Below, piece after piece: positions 11,216-21,675 of a DNA stretch of 64,000 nt (position 1 is its first letter; every line of letters starts with the position of its first letter). Both the position numbers and the translations under genes were made by a program. The stretch comes from Ampullaceana balthica (Eukaryota > Mollusca > Gastropoda > Lymnaeidae), in contig CALYLW010001091.1 of assembly GCA_944989445.1 (NCBI GenBank), positions 281,176-345,175 on the forward strand, written 5' to 3'. The notes beneath the pieces were generated by a model. The model was not told the DNA's origin, ran no database searches, and saw nothing but the letters and a program-made list of their open reading frames with translations.

Positions 11216-11475
11216 CATCAACCGTGTGTCATGTGCTGGTAAGATACATCACCCGTGTTTCATGTGATGGTGAGAAACATCAACCATGTGTCATGTGCTG
11301 GTGAGAAACATCACCCGTGTTTCATGTGCTGGTGAGAAACGAAGTTCAGACTACAAAGTCCTTCTCCGCACACCCCCTTCCTAAATAAGTCCCGTGATTT
11401 AGTCATTATATTGAATGAAATAGAACTGAAATTTACAAGTGAATCTATTGACCTTCCACGCCCTACATCAGAGCT
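11216..11475 (+). repeat. Composite repeat R, middle part
   Basis: This has about four units of the 31-bp GTGTCATGTGCTGGTGAGAA repeat, then ACAAGTGAATCTATTGACC once. The R head is absent: the minisatellite joins directly to this part. Confidence 0.65.
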
Positions 11476-12145
11476 CAAAACACAATACAACACAATACAA
11501 CACAACAAAACACAATATACACAATACAACACAATACAACACAATACAACTCAACAAAACACAATACAACACAATACAACACAAAAAACACAATATAACA
11601 CAATACAACACAATACAACACAACAAAACACAATATAACACAATACAACACAATACAACACAATACAACTCAACAAAACACAATACAACACAATACAACA
11701 CAAAAAACACAATATAACACAATACAACACAATACAACACAACACAAAACACAATACAACACAATACAACACAATACAACACAATACAACTCAATACAAC
11801 ACAATACAACACAATACAACACAACAAAACACAATACAACAAAACACAATACAACACAACAAAACACAATACAACACAATGCAACACAATGCAACACAAT
11901 AGAACACAATATAACACAATACAACACAATACAACACAACAAAACACAATACAACACAACAAAACACAATACAACACAATATAACACAATACAACACAAT
12001 ACAACACAATACAACACAATACAACACAATGCAACACAATAGAACACAATATAACACAATACAACACAATACAACACAATACAACACAATACAACACAAC
12101 AAAACACAATACAACACAACAAAACACAATACAACACAATAAAAC
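11476..12145. repeat. ACACAATACA array, about 670 bp
   Basis: A 5/10-bp array of ACACAATACA with variants (AAAACACAAT, GCAACACAAT). It occupies the place of the short ACAACACAACAAAACG block in other R copies and is best read as a local expansion of that block. Cys/Val/Leu-rich open frames on the minus strand are artefacts of the repeat. Confidence 0.92.
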
Positions 12146-12244
12146 ATGTGTATCCTTCTTATGTACGAGTAAATTCTACTTTTCTTTATTTCCATACTTT
12201 TTAAAATTACTGTCTTAGAGAATAACTATCCGTCAGCTTTTGAT
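12146..12244 (+). repeat. Composite repeat R fragment
   Basis: This holds ATGTGTATCCTT, GAGTAAATTCTACTTTTCTT and CGTCAGCTTTTGA, the block that normally precedes the CT tract. The CT tract is missing here. Confidence 0.6.
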
Positions 12245-12288
12245 CCGACGCCAATTGCATCCTCGAGTGGTTTAACAAATTCTTGCAC
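12245..12288. other. 44-bp patch copied from a hAT transposase region
   Basis: The stretch starting CGACGCCAATTGCATCCTCG and ending ACAAATTCTTGCAC is the same as 2438-2481 in the FAM200-like hAT. The similarity starts and stops abruptly. It looks like filler DNA at a repair junction between R and the ZMYM1-like element. Confidence 0.6.
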
Positions 12289-13380
12289 CTATGTTGGAAT
12301 ATTTACATAAGCTCAATAAAGATTTACTTAAACTAAGAGAAAAAAATCTTCAATTAAGAAAATTTGAGGAAAACCAAAATTGTCTTGAACAAATCAACAA
12401 CTAATAAACAAACTGAAACATAAAAATATTATTCAACATTATTATAAAACAAAGTTATATTATTTAATGACCCTCTCTTTTATATTCGTAATAGAAATTA
12501 CAGGCGTCACGATATCTGACATTATTAAAATCTAAGCGGGTTCCCGAAAAGAAAACAGAATAAAGAGGAAACGTAAGCGTAAAGTCCAGTTCAACATAGT
12601 AAAAGGAAACGAGACCGAACTCTTTGGCAGGGAAAGATTTAGAGTTACCATTTTTAACGTCATTATAGACAGACTAACTACAGATACGGAGACGCAGATC
12701 TGCTTATGAGGAGTTAAGTAAAAAGTTTGACTTTCTTACGAAACTACATCATTTGGAATCTAAAGACATCCGTGAAGCAGTCAGAAACCTTATAACTTTT
12801 TATCTGGGGGGATTTGAATAGGACTTTGTAAAACGAGTGTCTGCCCCTGCAAGTCCATTTGTCGTCAAATGATGAATTTTTGTTATTATAGTCACTGAAT
12901 CTATACAAATACTTATCAGAAAAAGGCTTTTTGGATATTTACTAAACCGTAGGAATTGCGCTCTGAATGATGTTGTGCAGAACAGAGTCAAATCGCTCGT
13001 TTTCAGCGTTAAAGAGAGCAACGAATTAATTAAGATCTAACATAGAAGAGAACAGGCTCAATTTACTCTCTGTAATTGTACATAGAGTCAGAAATAATGC
13101 AGTCAATTGACAATGATGACGTCATTCGTTCTTTTGCACAGAAGAAACTTGGTAGCAAGAAGAACATAAATTTTATAGAATAACGTAACTATAGTAATAT
13201 AGAGTGTATTATTCTGATGTTTATTAAAGTCATTAAAGGCACTAAAAAATAATATGTTCTGTACTAGCACATTTAATTTGCTAAATTTCCAAAATAGTTT
13301 CGAGATGTTCGGGGGGCCCAAATGTCAAAAGTAACTAGGGGCCATGGGTCTCTTAAGTCTGGGCCTGCCTACTCCCGCCC
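12289..13380 (+). pseudogene. ZMYM1-like hAT transposase, C-terminal remnant
   Basis: The plus strand, read with frameshifts, gives segments typical of zinc-finger MYM-type-1-like hAT transposases: GRERFRVTIFNVIIDRL at about 12630, YEELSKKFDFLTKLHHLES at about 12705, and the hATC dimerisation motif RSFSALKRATN-stop-LRSNIEENRL at about 12993. A shifted frame then gives IDNDDVIRSFAQKKLGS near 13110. Stops and frame changes are frequent, and the N-terminal two thirds are missing. A reversed copy lies at 57471-58540. After the coding part, a GGGGGGCCC and TAACTAGGGGCC block may be the element's 3' end. Confidence 0.7.
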
Positions 13381-13577
13381 ACTTCTTTTTTTGACCAGGT
13401 AACTTTGTACAGTTTGTGTCACTGAGTGTCTGAGTGTGTGTATGTGATTGGGAAGTGACCAGGTCTCTTTATAATAAGTAGTGCACGGGGGATGGGAATT
13501 CTCAAAATGTTATTACTGAAGTAAACTCATCACGCGCATGCGTGTGTGTGTGTCTGTCTCTGTGTGTGTGTTTGAGG
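13381..13577 (+). repeat. Composite repeat R, GTGTCACTGAGTGTC block and GT tract
   Basis: This holds CTTTGTACAGTTTGTGTCAC, GTGACCAGGTCTCTTTATAA, AATTCTCAAAATGTTATTAC and a GT microsatellite. The L2 LINE is inserted at its end; R continues at 15846. Confidence 0.7.
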
Positions 13578-15845
13578 TAATAATAATAATAATAATAAAT
13601 TGATTATTTATATAGCGCCGTATCCCAGTAAGGAACTGGGCTCACAGCGCTTTACATGAAAGAAATAACATACTTATAAGTATTAAATTAACTTTCATAT
13701 CACAACAAACACACAAAATTACAATACATTATACATAAGCTACGTTAATCATTTACAAGAAATGTTGTTTCATCAATTTTAAAAATAAATTTTGAAAAGA
13801 TGTGTCTTAAGTGCAGTCTTGAAGGACTTGGTTGTTTGAATACTACGTATGTGTAATGGTAGAGAATTCCATTGTTTGGCTGCACAAAAAGAGAACGACC
13901 TTTCACCAAACGTTTTGGTGCGTGTCGTAGGAACAGAGAGAACGCGTGTGTCTGCAGAAGATCTTAGCTTGCGAGTGGGTGAGTAGACCGACAAAAGTTC
14001 AGTAAGATACGATGGGCATGAGTCCGAAAAGAAATTGTGACAGAGAACGGCCAGTTTGTAATCAATACGGGCTTGTATAGGCAGCCAATGAAGTGAGCGA
14101 AGAAGTGGAGTAACATGGTCATGTTTTTTTGCCTTGAGCACCAGTCTGGCAGCTGAATTTTGAACTTTCTGTAGTTTTTCAATGCATTGTTTTGGCACAC
14201 CTGACAGAAGAGAATTGCAGTAATCCATACGAGCCAGTACAAGAGCACAGACAAGTGTTTTTGTGGCACTAACTGTTAAGTAATGACGGATTGAGCTGAT
14301 CTGACGAATGGCAGTGTAGGCAGAGCGACAGATGTGATTGATGAAGTTGTTAATAGACATGTTGTCAGAAATAATGTAGCCAAGATTCCTAGTCGATGTT
14401 GTGAACAGAATATCCGAACTGGCTACGTGAATTGACTTCGGAAGAGACAAAGTACTGCGTGATTTATTGTTGCAAAATAGAAGTGCTTCAGTCTTGTCAT
14501 CATTCAGCTTGAGTTTGCTTAACGTCATCCAAGACTTCACTTCACCAATGCACTCCTGCAACAATTGGACACCGGAGTCCATATTAGAGGGATCAGTGTG
14601 AGTATATAGTTGAATATCATCTGCAAATGATTGGCTTTTAACTGAATGCTTTTCAAGCAGTAGAAGTAGCGGTCTTGTATACAGTACAAAAAGTACCGGA
14701 CCCAAAACAGAACCCTGAGGCACACCATAAAGCAAGTCAGCTTTGTGAGAGATACAGCCATCTACTGATACTACCTGTGATCTGTTAGATAAGTATGATT
14801 GAAACCAAGCCAGAACTGAGCCAGAAATTCCAAAATAATTTTGCAGGGTTTTCAGCAGTATTTGATGGTCGACAGTGTCAAAGGCTGCACTAAGATCTAA
14901 GAGGACCAATATAGAAAATTTTCCCACTGTCCAGTGCGAGCAGGAGGTCATTTGTTACCTTCAACAGTGTAGTCTCTGTGCTGTGAGAAGGTCTGTAGGC
15001 CGACTGATTAGGACTTAGAAGAGTGTGGTCATTTAGATAAGAAAAAAGTTGTTTTAAGACTATTTTTTCAATGACTTTCGACAAAAATGAAATATTAGAC
15101 ACAGGTCGATAGTTGTTTAAATTGTTTTGGTCTAACCCTTTTTTTTCAGCAAGGGTTTTACAATAGCAGATTTACATAATGAAGGAAAGGTGCCAGATTT
15201 TAGACTTTCATTAACTATATTAGTTACTGTTGGGAGTAAGAGATCTAATGACTCAACCAATAGTGGAGTGGGGATGGGATCAAGAGGGCAGGACGTTGGC
15301 TTAGATTTTAGAATAATACTTTTGACCTCATTTTCCGTAACAGACTGAAACATGTCAAAGCCTGACCTCACAGCAAAAGAAGGAGATACATCATGTGGTG
15401 GCAACAACGTTCTGTCAAGTTCATCACGAATTTTAGCAATTTTGTTGATAAAAAAGTTACAAAATATATCTGGTTGCTGATGCAGGGGATACACAGAGGG
15501 AAGGACCATAGCGTTACCACTCCCTCTGAGATTATTGCATACCTTAAATAGCTGCCTACTAGTACTACTTGTGATTATTTTATTATTAAAATATGATGTT
15601 TTTGCTTGATGTACAATATTAGTAACACATCGCTTGGCAGCGGAATAAATTTGCTTATTGACGACAAGTCTCGACTTCAACCAAGTCTTTTCTGCTATAC
15701 GTCGAGCTTTCTTGGCGCGTCGAAGTTCTTCCCTTATAGTTGAATACCACGGAGATGGTCGTGTTGACTTGACATTGTGGCGGGTGACATGGGCATGTAA
15801 GTCCAGCACAGAGAGTAGTGTACTATTCAGTTTATCCAAAGTGTT
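13578..15845 (-). mobile_element. L2/CR1-type LINE, 5'-truncated
   Basis: On the minus strand the element ends with AGCGCTGTGAGCCCAGTTCC, then GGGATACGGCGCTATATAAA, then a TTA trinucleotide tail (13578-13598 seen as TAA on plus). This 3' end type is typical of L2-like LINEs. The RT pseudogene occupies most of it. It sits between GAGGTAA and GTGTTGATAATC of R. No clear target duplication is visible. Related fragments: 49797-50597 (plus) and 51930-52205 (minus, 3' end). Confidence 0.85.
13779..15845 (-). pseudogene. L2/CR1-type reverse transcriptase with two frameshifts
   Basis: The frame from 15845 covers the endonuclease-RT linker and the RT fingers (LKSKPTSCPLDPIPTPLL, then FPSLCKSAIVKPLLKK). 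At about 15140 a one-base deletion in an A-run ends the frame. The next piece (15100-14930) has NNYRPVSNISFLSKVIEK and SAYRPSHSTETTLL. An extra base near 14925 shifts the frame again. The 390-codon frame at 14951-13779 has motif A LDLSAAFDTVDH (residues 18-29), motif B GVPQGSVLGP (76-85), motif C FADD (109-112), and the thumb/C-terminal part with LHWLPIQARIDYKLA. The copy at 50 kb lacks the first deletion, so the lesions arose after integration. The catalytic motifs are intact, but the protein cannot be made as one chain. Confidence 0.88.
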
Positions 15846-16163
15846 GATAATCTCTTGTTTTAACAACAGTCACAACCAGTTAACTGCTGCATTAAAAATC
15901 AAGTTATCGTATAAAGGGAGTTAATATATTTTTTAATTATGTTTTTTTAGCATCAAAAATTTTTTAAAATTATTATTTGACCTCACTTTTTATTAAATTA
16001 ACAACATAAGGATACCATTCAGTAATAAAGACAAAATATTAATGATTGACATATATAATACACCTTATTAAAAAAATCTAAAACAATATTTTTTAAACAA
16101 TCTTAGATTTTTATATATTTAGCAAAATCATTTGTAAGGAATACGTTACAATTTTTATAATTA
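15846..16163 (+). repeat. Composite repeat R, tail
   Basis: This resumes R after the LINE: GTTGATAATCTCTTGTTTTA, AACTGCTGCATTAAAAATCA, AAGTTATCGTATAAAGGGAG and the CTTATTAAAAAAATCTAAAA block. Confidence 0.7.
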
Positions 16164-17325
16164 CTGGGCTAGTTTAGGTTTTTTCGATCTTGTCTAGGTT
16201 TCTAGGTTTTTTGTTAAACAAATAGCCATAATCTAGGTTTTTCTTTAAAAAAATTTAATTAAACGATGCTAAAGTGAAAATATTATTAAATATGTGCAAT
16301 TAATCTCCTAAATAAATTCAATTTTTCAAAACTAAAACTAAGCAGCAGTTGGCAACAGCTTTTTTCAGCCACTCTGTCATGCTACATTATGATATCTATT
16401 GCTTTATCCCACTAAATTCGAAAGATGGCTCATCTTGAATGAGCCAAAATATTCAATTTTATTAGACGTTAGGGCAAACTTAACAGCTCTACCATTTTCT
16501 TCTGCCTGTGTTGAGAAAATATTCTCTCAAGTATACATGGTATAGACCAAAAGTTAATCTAATACAACCCTCATATAGACATAGTTATACAAACACTTTC
16601 CTATTCCGTATGCAACAACAAACACATAAATAGTCTCGCTCTTTCTGTCCGGGATGCAGAAGTGGAATGGGTACTGAGGTAAACCAAATCTCTATCAATA
16701 TTTAAAACTCAAATAAAAATGCAAGACTATACATAAACAATGGATAAAAGTAAGACTCAATAATATTATTTATAAAAGGAGCATCTGTAATAGATAAAAT
16801 AAGAATGATGCCAAGAATGCTGATACGATTGCCAATAAGATTTTTAAGGAAGATGATATAAGTGATCGATAAATGTAGATGAAAGTATAATTTACAAATA
16901 TTTATGTACAACATACTAATACCTTAAGGGCCGTCCATAATTGACGACATGCATCTAAAGGATGTTTGATCAGGGGGAGGGATGTGTTTAAGAACTGTGA
17001 CGTCACATAAAAAATGCACAAGTTTAAATGACAGCTCCACTTTAATATTTGATTGCTTACAATAAATTTATTTAATGACGTTTAATTGGCTCCACGCTAG
17101 TAACAGTATTAGAATGCAGTCTTACACTAAATACATACTTAAATAACATGATATTGATTTGAAACATGCTTAATATTAAGTAGGAAATACGCCTTTTTTT
17201 TGGGGGGGGGGAGCTTTGTGACGTCATATTTTTTTTTATTTTTAGCGTGTCTAAGTTTTTTCTGTCGGATCTAGTTTTTTTGACATGTTGGCATGTTTTT
17301 CCAAAAATTGTGACTGGCAGCACTG
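16164..17325 (+). mobile_element. hAT-like non-autonomous element e1, copy b
   Basis: It has the same layout as copy a. The right terminus is well kept and, read inward, is CAGTGCTGCCAGTCACAA; the left end is degraded. It contains the LINE-derived piece (16556-16830) and the GGGCCGTCCATAATTGACG block at 16929. Right flank: GTCGGTCCCGAC of the R head. Confidence 0.65.
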
Positions 17326-17785
17326 GTCGGTCCCGACATAAGTTGCTTCGTGGTTTCGAACTCAGAACCATAATTAAACAACCCCGTAAAAAGAAATTTT
17401 GTGACTGTAAATACCTTAAATATGAGACATACCTAACAATATTGATTATGTTTAAAGCTCGACAAACATTTACAGACTGAAACTGATGATTGATTTATTA
17501 GTTTAATCTTATTAAACTGTCTAAAACAATGTCTTTCTAGCAATTTCATATTTTTCTATATGTAGAGAATTATTATTCAACCCATTATATCTCTTCATAT
17601 TTAAATATTTTTTGTCAGGCCTGACAATGGCCTACCATAAACAGATGAAAGAGAATACAGGGAGTCCTCGGGCTACACGTATGCTGCTTTGTCGGTACGA
17701 ACTCACCCCCTTAAAAACACATAAAATAATACTAAGTGTCATTCTGTCTTAGGCCGTTAATATTTACTCTAATTCATGTTTTAAA
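17326..17785 (+). repeat. Composite repeat R, head, tail and head again
   Basis: A short R head is followed by TTTTTTGTCAGGCCTGACAA, TGGCCTACCATAAACAGATG and a second head (GAGTCCTCGGGCTACAC). A hAT element then interrupts it. The AACCCCGTAAAAAG block near 17380 resembles spacer sequence of the MITE dimers at 27 and 33 kb. Confidence 0.55.
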
Positions 17786-18169
17786 GCACTGGTTCCCAAA
17801 GTGGTCCTTACGGACCCCGGGGGTCCCTGGTACCATTCATGGGATCTATGGAAAATTAAAATTGTTTTGGGGGTCCTTGAACAACGTCATGGTGTCCGCG
17901 CAAGGCTAAATAAATAAAAAAATATTATTCATTTGTATTGAATTTAAAATAAATAGAATTAAATAAAATAGTATGTGAATGCTTTTTCTACTGATTAAAT
18001 AACGATCTTAGGTGTTCAAGTCATGGAACACAATGTTGTTTAGCCTAGAAACCGAAGTAGAACTATGATAATTTTCAGATGTATATCCAATCAAAATATT
18101 TGGTTTGTTGAAAGGTTTAATGGGTAAGAAATTCGAAAGCCCTATAAGTAGGTCAGAAAATACCATTTG

Positions 18170-18648
18170 TTAAATCCTTTATATTAACTCGTGGTGTCTG
18201 TTTGTTTGAACCCTTGATTGCTTGCTTGATTGTCGTTGGCCAAAACTTTGGATCGATTTTTAACCCACTTCCTCGTAAGCTAGCGAGCTGAAATTTAGCA
18301 AGCACTTTTTTTTTCGATCACAAAAACTATGTATCAAAAATTTCAGATCCATCGCATGTACTGTAATTAAATTATTGAATTTTTACATTATTTTATTTAT
18401 TCCAATGTATCATGTTATTTTGTGAGATATAGTGTCGCGGTGCGTATTATATTGAACAACCTTTCTGTCGCGCACGAAGGTGCGTATTTTATTGACAACA
18501 CTTTTTATAAACATATTCGTGATCGGTGCGCATTATGTTAAACATGTTTTACGACACAACTGCAATTTTGTATTTTTGGATGGTATTGCGCTGCGTATTA
18601 TAATGAACATTCTTTTAGTTACGTCTAAGTACATAAAGGATTTATGGT
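18170..18648. mobile_element. MITE with TAAATCCTTTAT termini, single copy
   Basis: It has inverted ends TAAATCCTTTATATTAA and ATAAAGGATTTAT. The inside holds iterated GTGCG(T/C)ATTATATTGAAC-like motifs, and GGTTTTTACGG lies just outside the right end. It is the reversed form of the tandem dimer at 32584-33554. It lies within the left non-coding part of the ZBED5-like hAT. Confidence 0.7.
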
Positions 18649-18899
18649 GAAAAACTTGGTTTTTACGGCTTTTTTAATTGAACGTGAATCAACGAAGTTG
18701 CAAGGCTGGGTAATTTTGATGAGTCGAGAAGTTATATTTATAATTTGACATCAATTTTTTTTTAAAGAGGGATTTACTGCAGTATTACATTAAAAGCCGT
18801 TATAATTATCAACAGTGGTTTGTTACAAAATATAAGAGTATTAGTGAGCCGCAGTTTATATGCATACAATAAAGTGATGCATATTTGAGGTATGGTTTT

Positions 18900-19635
18900 G
18901 TATCACCATGAAATAGTATTTTGCATTTGTTTCATGAATGTAATAAAACTATGTCAGATGATTCAATGAAACCTTCCAAGCTTGAGGAACATTGAATAAA
19001 AATTCATAGTGACCAATAAAGACAAGGATTTAACGTTTCTTCAAACTGTCAAAGAAAACCTATTTGAAGACACCATCACTGGGATAATCTGGTTGAGAAT
19101 ACAAAAACCTATTAGGGCAAGATCTAAGCGAGATGAAGATTGTATGCGAGCTTCTAATAACATTAATACATTTCTTTATTGATGGCATTGTTCCGAAAGC
19201 TGTACACTATTGGTGAAGAACTTATTTTAGCAGCAGTAATTTAGGTAATATGCTCAGTGTTGCACAACCCAGCTTTCAAAATTATAAAACTGAGTAATAA
19301 TAAAAGTACAAAGATTGACTGATGAAATGGCTCAGTGCTTTGAAAATTATTTTTGTAAATAGTTAAAAACATCTGCATTTTCCATACAGCTTTAGGAGTC
19401 TACTTTACCAGGAAACGAAGTTTTACTTATAGCTTAAATACGATTTTTAAAAGAAAAAAAACTTTACCACGAGTTGTTATTTGCTAAAGGTTTTGAAACA
19501 GATAGAAAAGGTGAAACATTATTTGTTGAACGAAAACGAATGTTCGATGTAAAAGCTATACCCTTGAATAATCTCATTTCTGTTGCTTCTCACCGAGCTC
19601 CGGCAATGGTAGGAAGATACCGAGGCTTTCTAGCA
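18900..19635 (+). pseudogene. ZBED5-like hAT transposase, N-terminal half
   Basis: Read with frameshifts, the plus strand gives the end of a BED finger (MKPSKLEEHLNKNHS near 18965), then KDLTFLQTVKENLFE, IGEELILAAVI near 19212, and CSVLHNPAFKIIKLSNN. The last 54 codons before the break form a clean stretch, LLFAKGFETDRKGETLFVE, then PLNNLISVASHRAPAMVGRY. The usual DGAPAMVG motif is HRAPAMVG here, so the Asp is lost. The frame runs straight into the satellite at 19636. The C-terminal half is absent; an equivalent C-terminal half stands alone at 43.6-44.4 kb. Confidence 0.75.
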
Positions 19636-21331
19636 TCTATACTAATAAAAGGCAAAGCCCTAATTCACTCACTCACTCACTCAATGATTCATCACTAATT
19701 CTCCAACTTCCCGTGTAGGTAGAAGCATGAAACTTTGGGAAGTTGTCGAGTAACCTCTGGCGACGAAAATTGGAGTAAAAGAATTTTAAAAATAACACTC
19801 ATGGGGGCCGGGGGCCCAAAAACGTTTTTTTTTCCTTATATGGGTTATATAAAATTTGAAAATCACCCATTCTCCTATTTCCCGAGTAGGCAGAAGCATG
19901 AAACTTTGGGAAGTTGTTGAGTACAATCACGCGATGGTAACGGGTGAAAAAATATTTAAATTATCACTTCCTGGGGGCCGGGGTCCCAAAGTAAGTTTTT
20001 TCCTAATATGAGCTATATAAAAACTAAAAATCACCAATGCTCCTATTTCCCGTGTAGGTAGAAGCATGAAACACTGTGTAGTTGATAAGTACACTTCCGT
20101 GATGGTAACAGACGAAAAAAATATTTAAATTAACTGGGGGCCGGGGGCCCAAATGTAGTTTTTTTTCTAATATTTAAAACTGAATCATCACTAATTCTTC
20201 AACTTCACGTGTAGATAGAAGCATAAAACTTTGAGAAGTTGTTGAGTAGCCTCTCACGGCGATAATTAGAATAAAATAATTTTAAAATTCAATTTTATGG
20301 GGGCCGGGGGCCCAAAAACGTTATTTTTCCTTCTTTGGGCGATATAAAATTTGAATATCACTAATTCTCCTATTTCCCGAGTAGGCAGAAGCATGAAACT
20401 TTAGGAAGTTGTTGAGTACAATCCCACAATGGTAACGGGCGAAAAAGTATTTAAATTATCCCTTCCAGGGGGCCGGGGGCCCAAATAAAGTTTTTTTCCT
20501 TATATGAGCTTTATAAAAACTAAAAATCACTAATTCTCATTTTTTCCCGTGTAGGTAGCAGCATGAAACTCTGAGTAGTTGATAAGTACACTTACGCGAT
20601 GGTAACAAACAAAAAAATATTTATATTATCACTTACTGGGGGCCGGGGGCCCAAATGTAGTTTTTTTCTTATATAAAAACTGACTCATCACTAATTCTAC
20701 AACTTCCCGTGTAGGTATTAGCATGAAACTTTGGGAACTTGCTCAGTACACTCTCTCAACGATAATTGGCGAATAAGAATTTTATAATTCACACTGTTGG
20801 GGGCCCGGGGCCCAAAAACGCTTTTTTTCCTTATATGGACTATATAAAATATGAAATCACTAATTTTCTCATTTCTCGAGTAGGCAAAAGCATGAAACTT
20901 TGGGAAGTCGTTGAGTAAAAACCAGGGATAGCGACGGGAGGAAAAAAAATTAAATTATCACTTCCTGGGGGCCGGGGGCCCAAATTAAGTTTGTTCCTTA
21001 TATGAGATATACAAAAACTAAAAATCACAAATTCCCCTATTTCCCGTGTAGGTAGAAGCATGAAACTTGGGGTAGTTGTTAAGTACACTTCCACGATGGT
21101 AACAGGTAAAAACAATATTTAAATTATCACTTAATGGGGGCCGGGGGCCCAAATGTAGTTTCTTCTTTTATTAAAACAGACTCATCAATAATCTCGGATT
21201 TGGGAAGTTGTTGAGTAGCCTCTCGCGACGAAAATTGTCGTAAAAGAATTTTTAAATTAACAATCATGGGGGCCGGGGGCCAAAAAAAAGTTTTTTTTCC
21301 TTATATGGCCTATATAAAATTTTAAAATCGG
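19636..21331. repeat. Higher-order satellite, about 10 monomers of 161-170 bp
   Basis: Each monomer contains CTAATTCTCCTATTTCCCGT, GTAGAAGCATGAAACTTTGG and GGGGGCCGGGGGCCCAAA. The GC core occurs near 19803, 19973, 20136, 20299, 20468, 20638, 20799, 20967, 21136 and 21268. Three monomer types alternate, marked by GACGAAAATTGG, GCGATGGTAACGGG and GATGGTAACAGACG, giving a period of about 496-500 bp. The array starts with CTATACTAATAAAAGGCAAA and a short CACT repeat, a start seen in other animal dispersed repeats. Confidence 0.9.
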
Positions 21332-21660
21332 GTTTTCTGCGTGTACAAGGAGTGATGGGCAAATAGTTTTCTCGCCTGGAACCGCGTTGTTGTCATTGTG
21401 ATTTCGATTGCTGCCCCGTTCGAGTCACGACAGTTAGCTAGGAGACATCTTCGTCTGACGAAACACCAATTAGGAAAATTTCAGAAAATTTTTAACTGGC
21501 TAAAAGCGAGGTGCGTAATCAATTATATTAATAAGCCATAATCTATTATGATTGTGGGGATAGTTATAGTCCTTGTTATAATACATTTATGCATATAATG
21601 TAGAACAGACTTGTGCTATAACATTGAAATTATATTGTAGTTCAATGACTATTTATTTGT
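21332..21660. other. Unassigned spacer
   Basis: I recognise nothing here. A GTTCGAGTC string near 21418 resembles a tRNA B-box, but I find no matching A-box or cloverleaf. Confidence 0.3.
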
Positions 21661-21675
21661 TTTTTTTTAGCCCTA

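Larger units (their letters stand above)
17786..19635 (+). mobile_element. ZBED5-like hAT transposon, left part only
   Basis: It starts with CACTGGTTCCCAAAGTGGTC, a hAT terminus of the same family as the right end at 44785. The coding part is at 18900-19635 and a MITE is nested at 18170-18648. The right half is replaced by the satellite at 19636. Confidence 0.7.

Noticed and set aside
11468..12195. Open frames of up to 223 codons on the minus strand, rich in Cys, Val and Leu
   Set aside because: They follow from the ACACAATACA array, which has few stop codons in several frames. No domain, no consistent start, and overlapping frames have the same quality.
13578..15845. Possible target duplication for the L2-type LINE
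   Set aside because: The flanks (GAGGTAA and GTGTTGATAA) fit uninterrupted R without any repeated bases that I can identify with certainty.
21400..21450. tRNA-like B-box (GTTCGAGTC)
   Set aside because: No A-box at the right distance and no cloverleaf or acceptor stem that I could pair.
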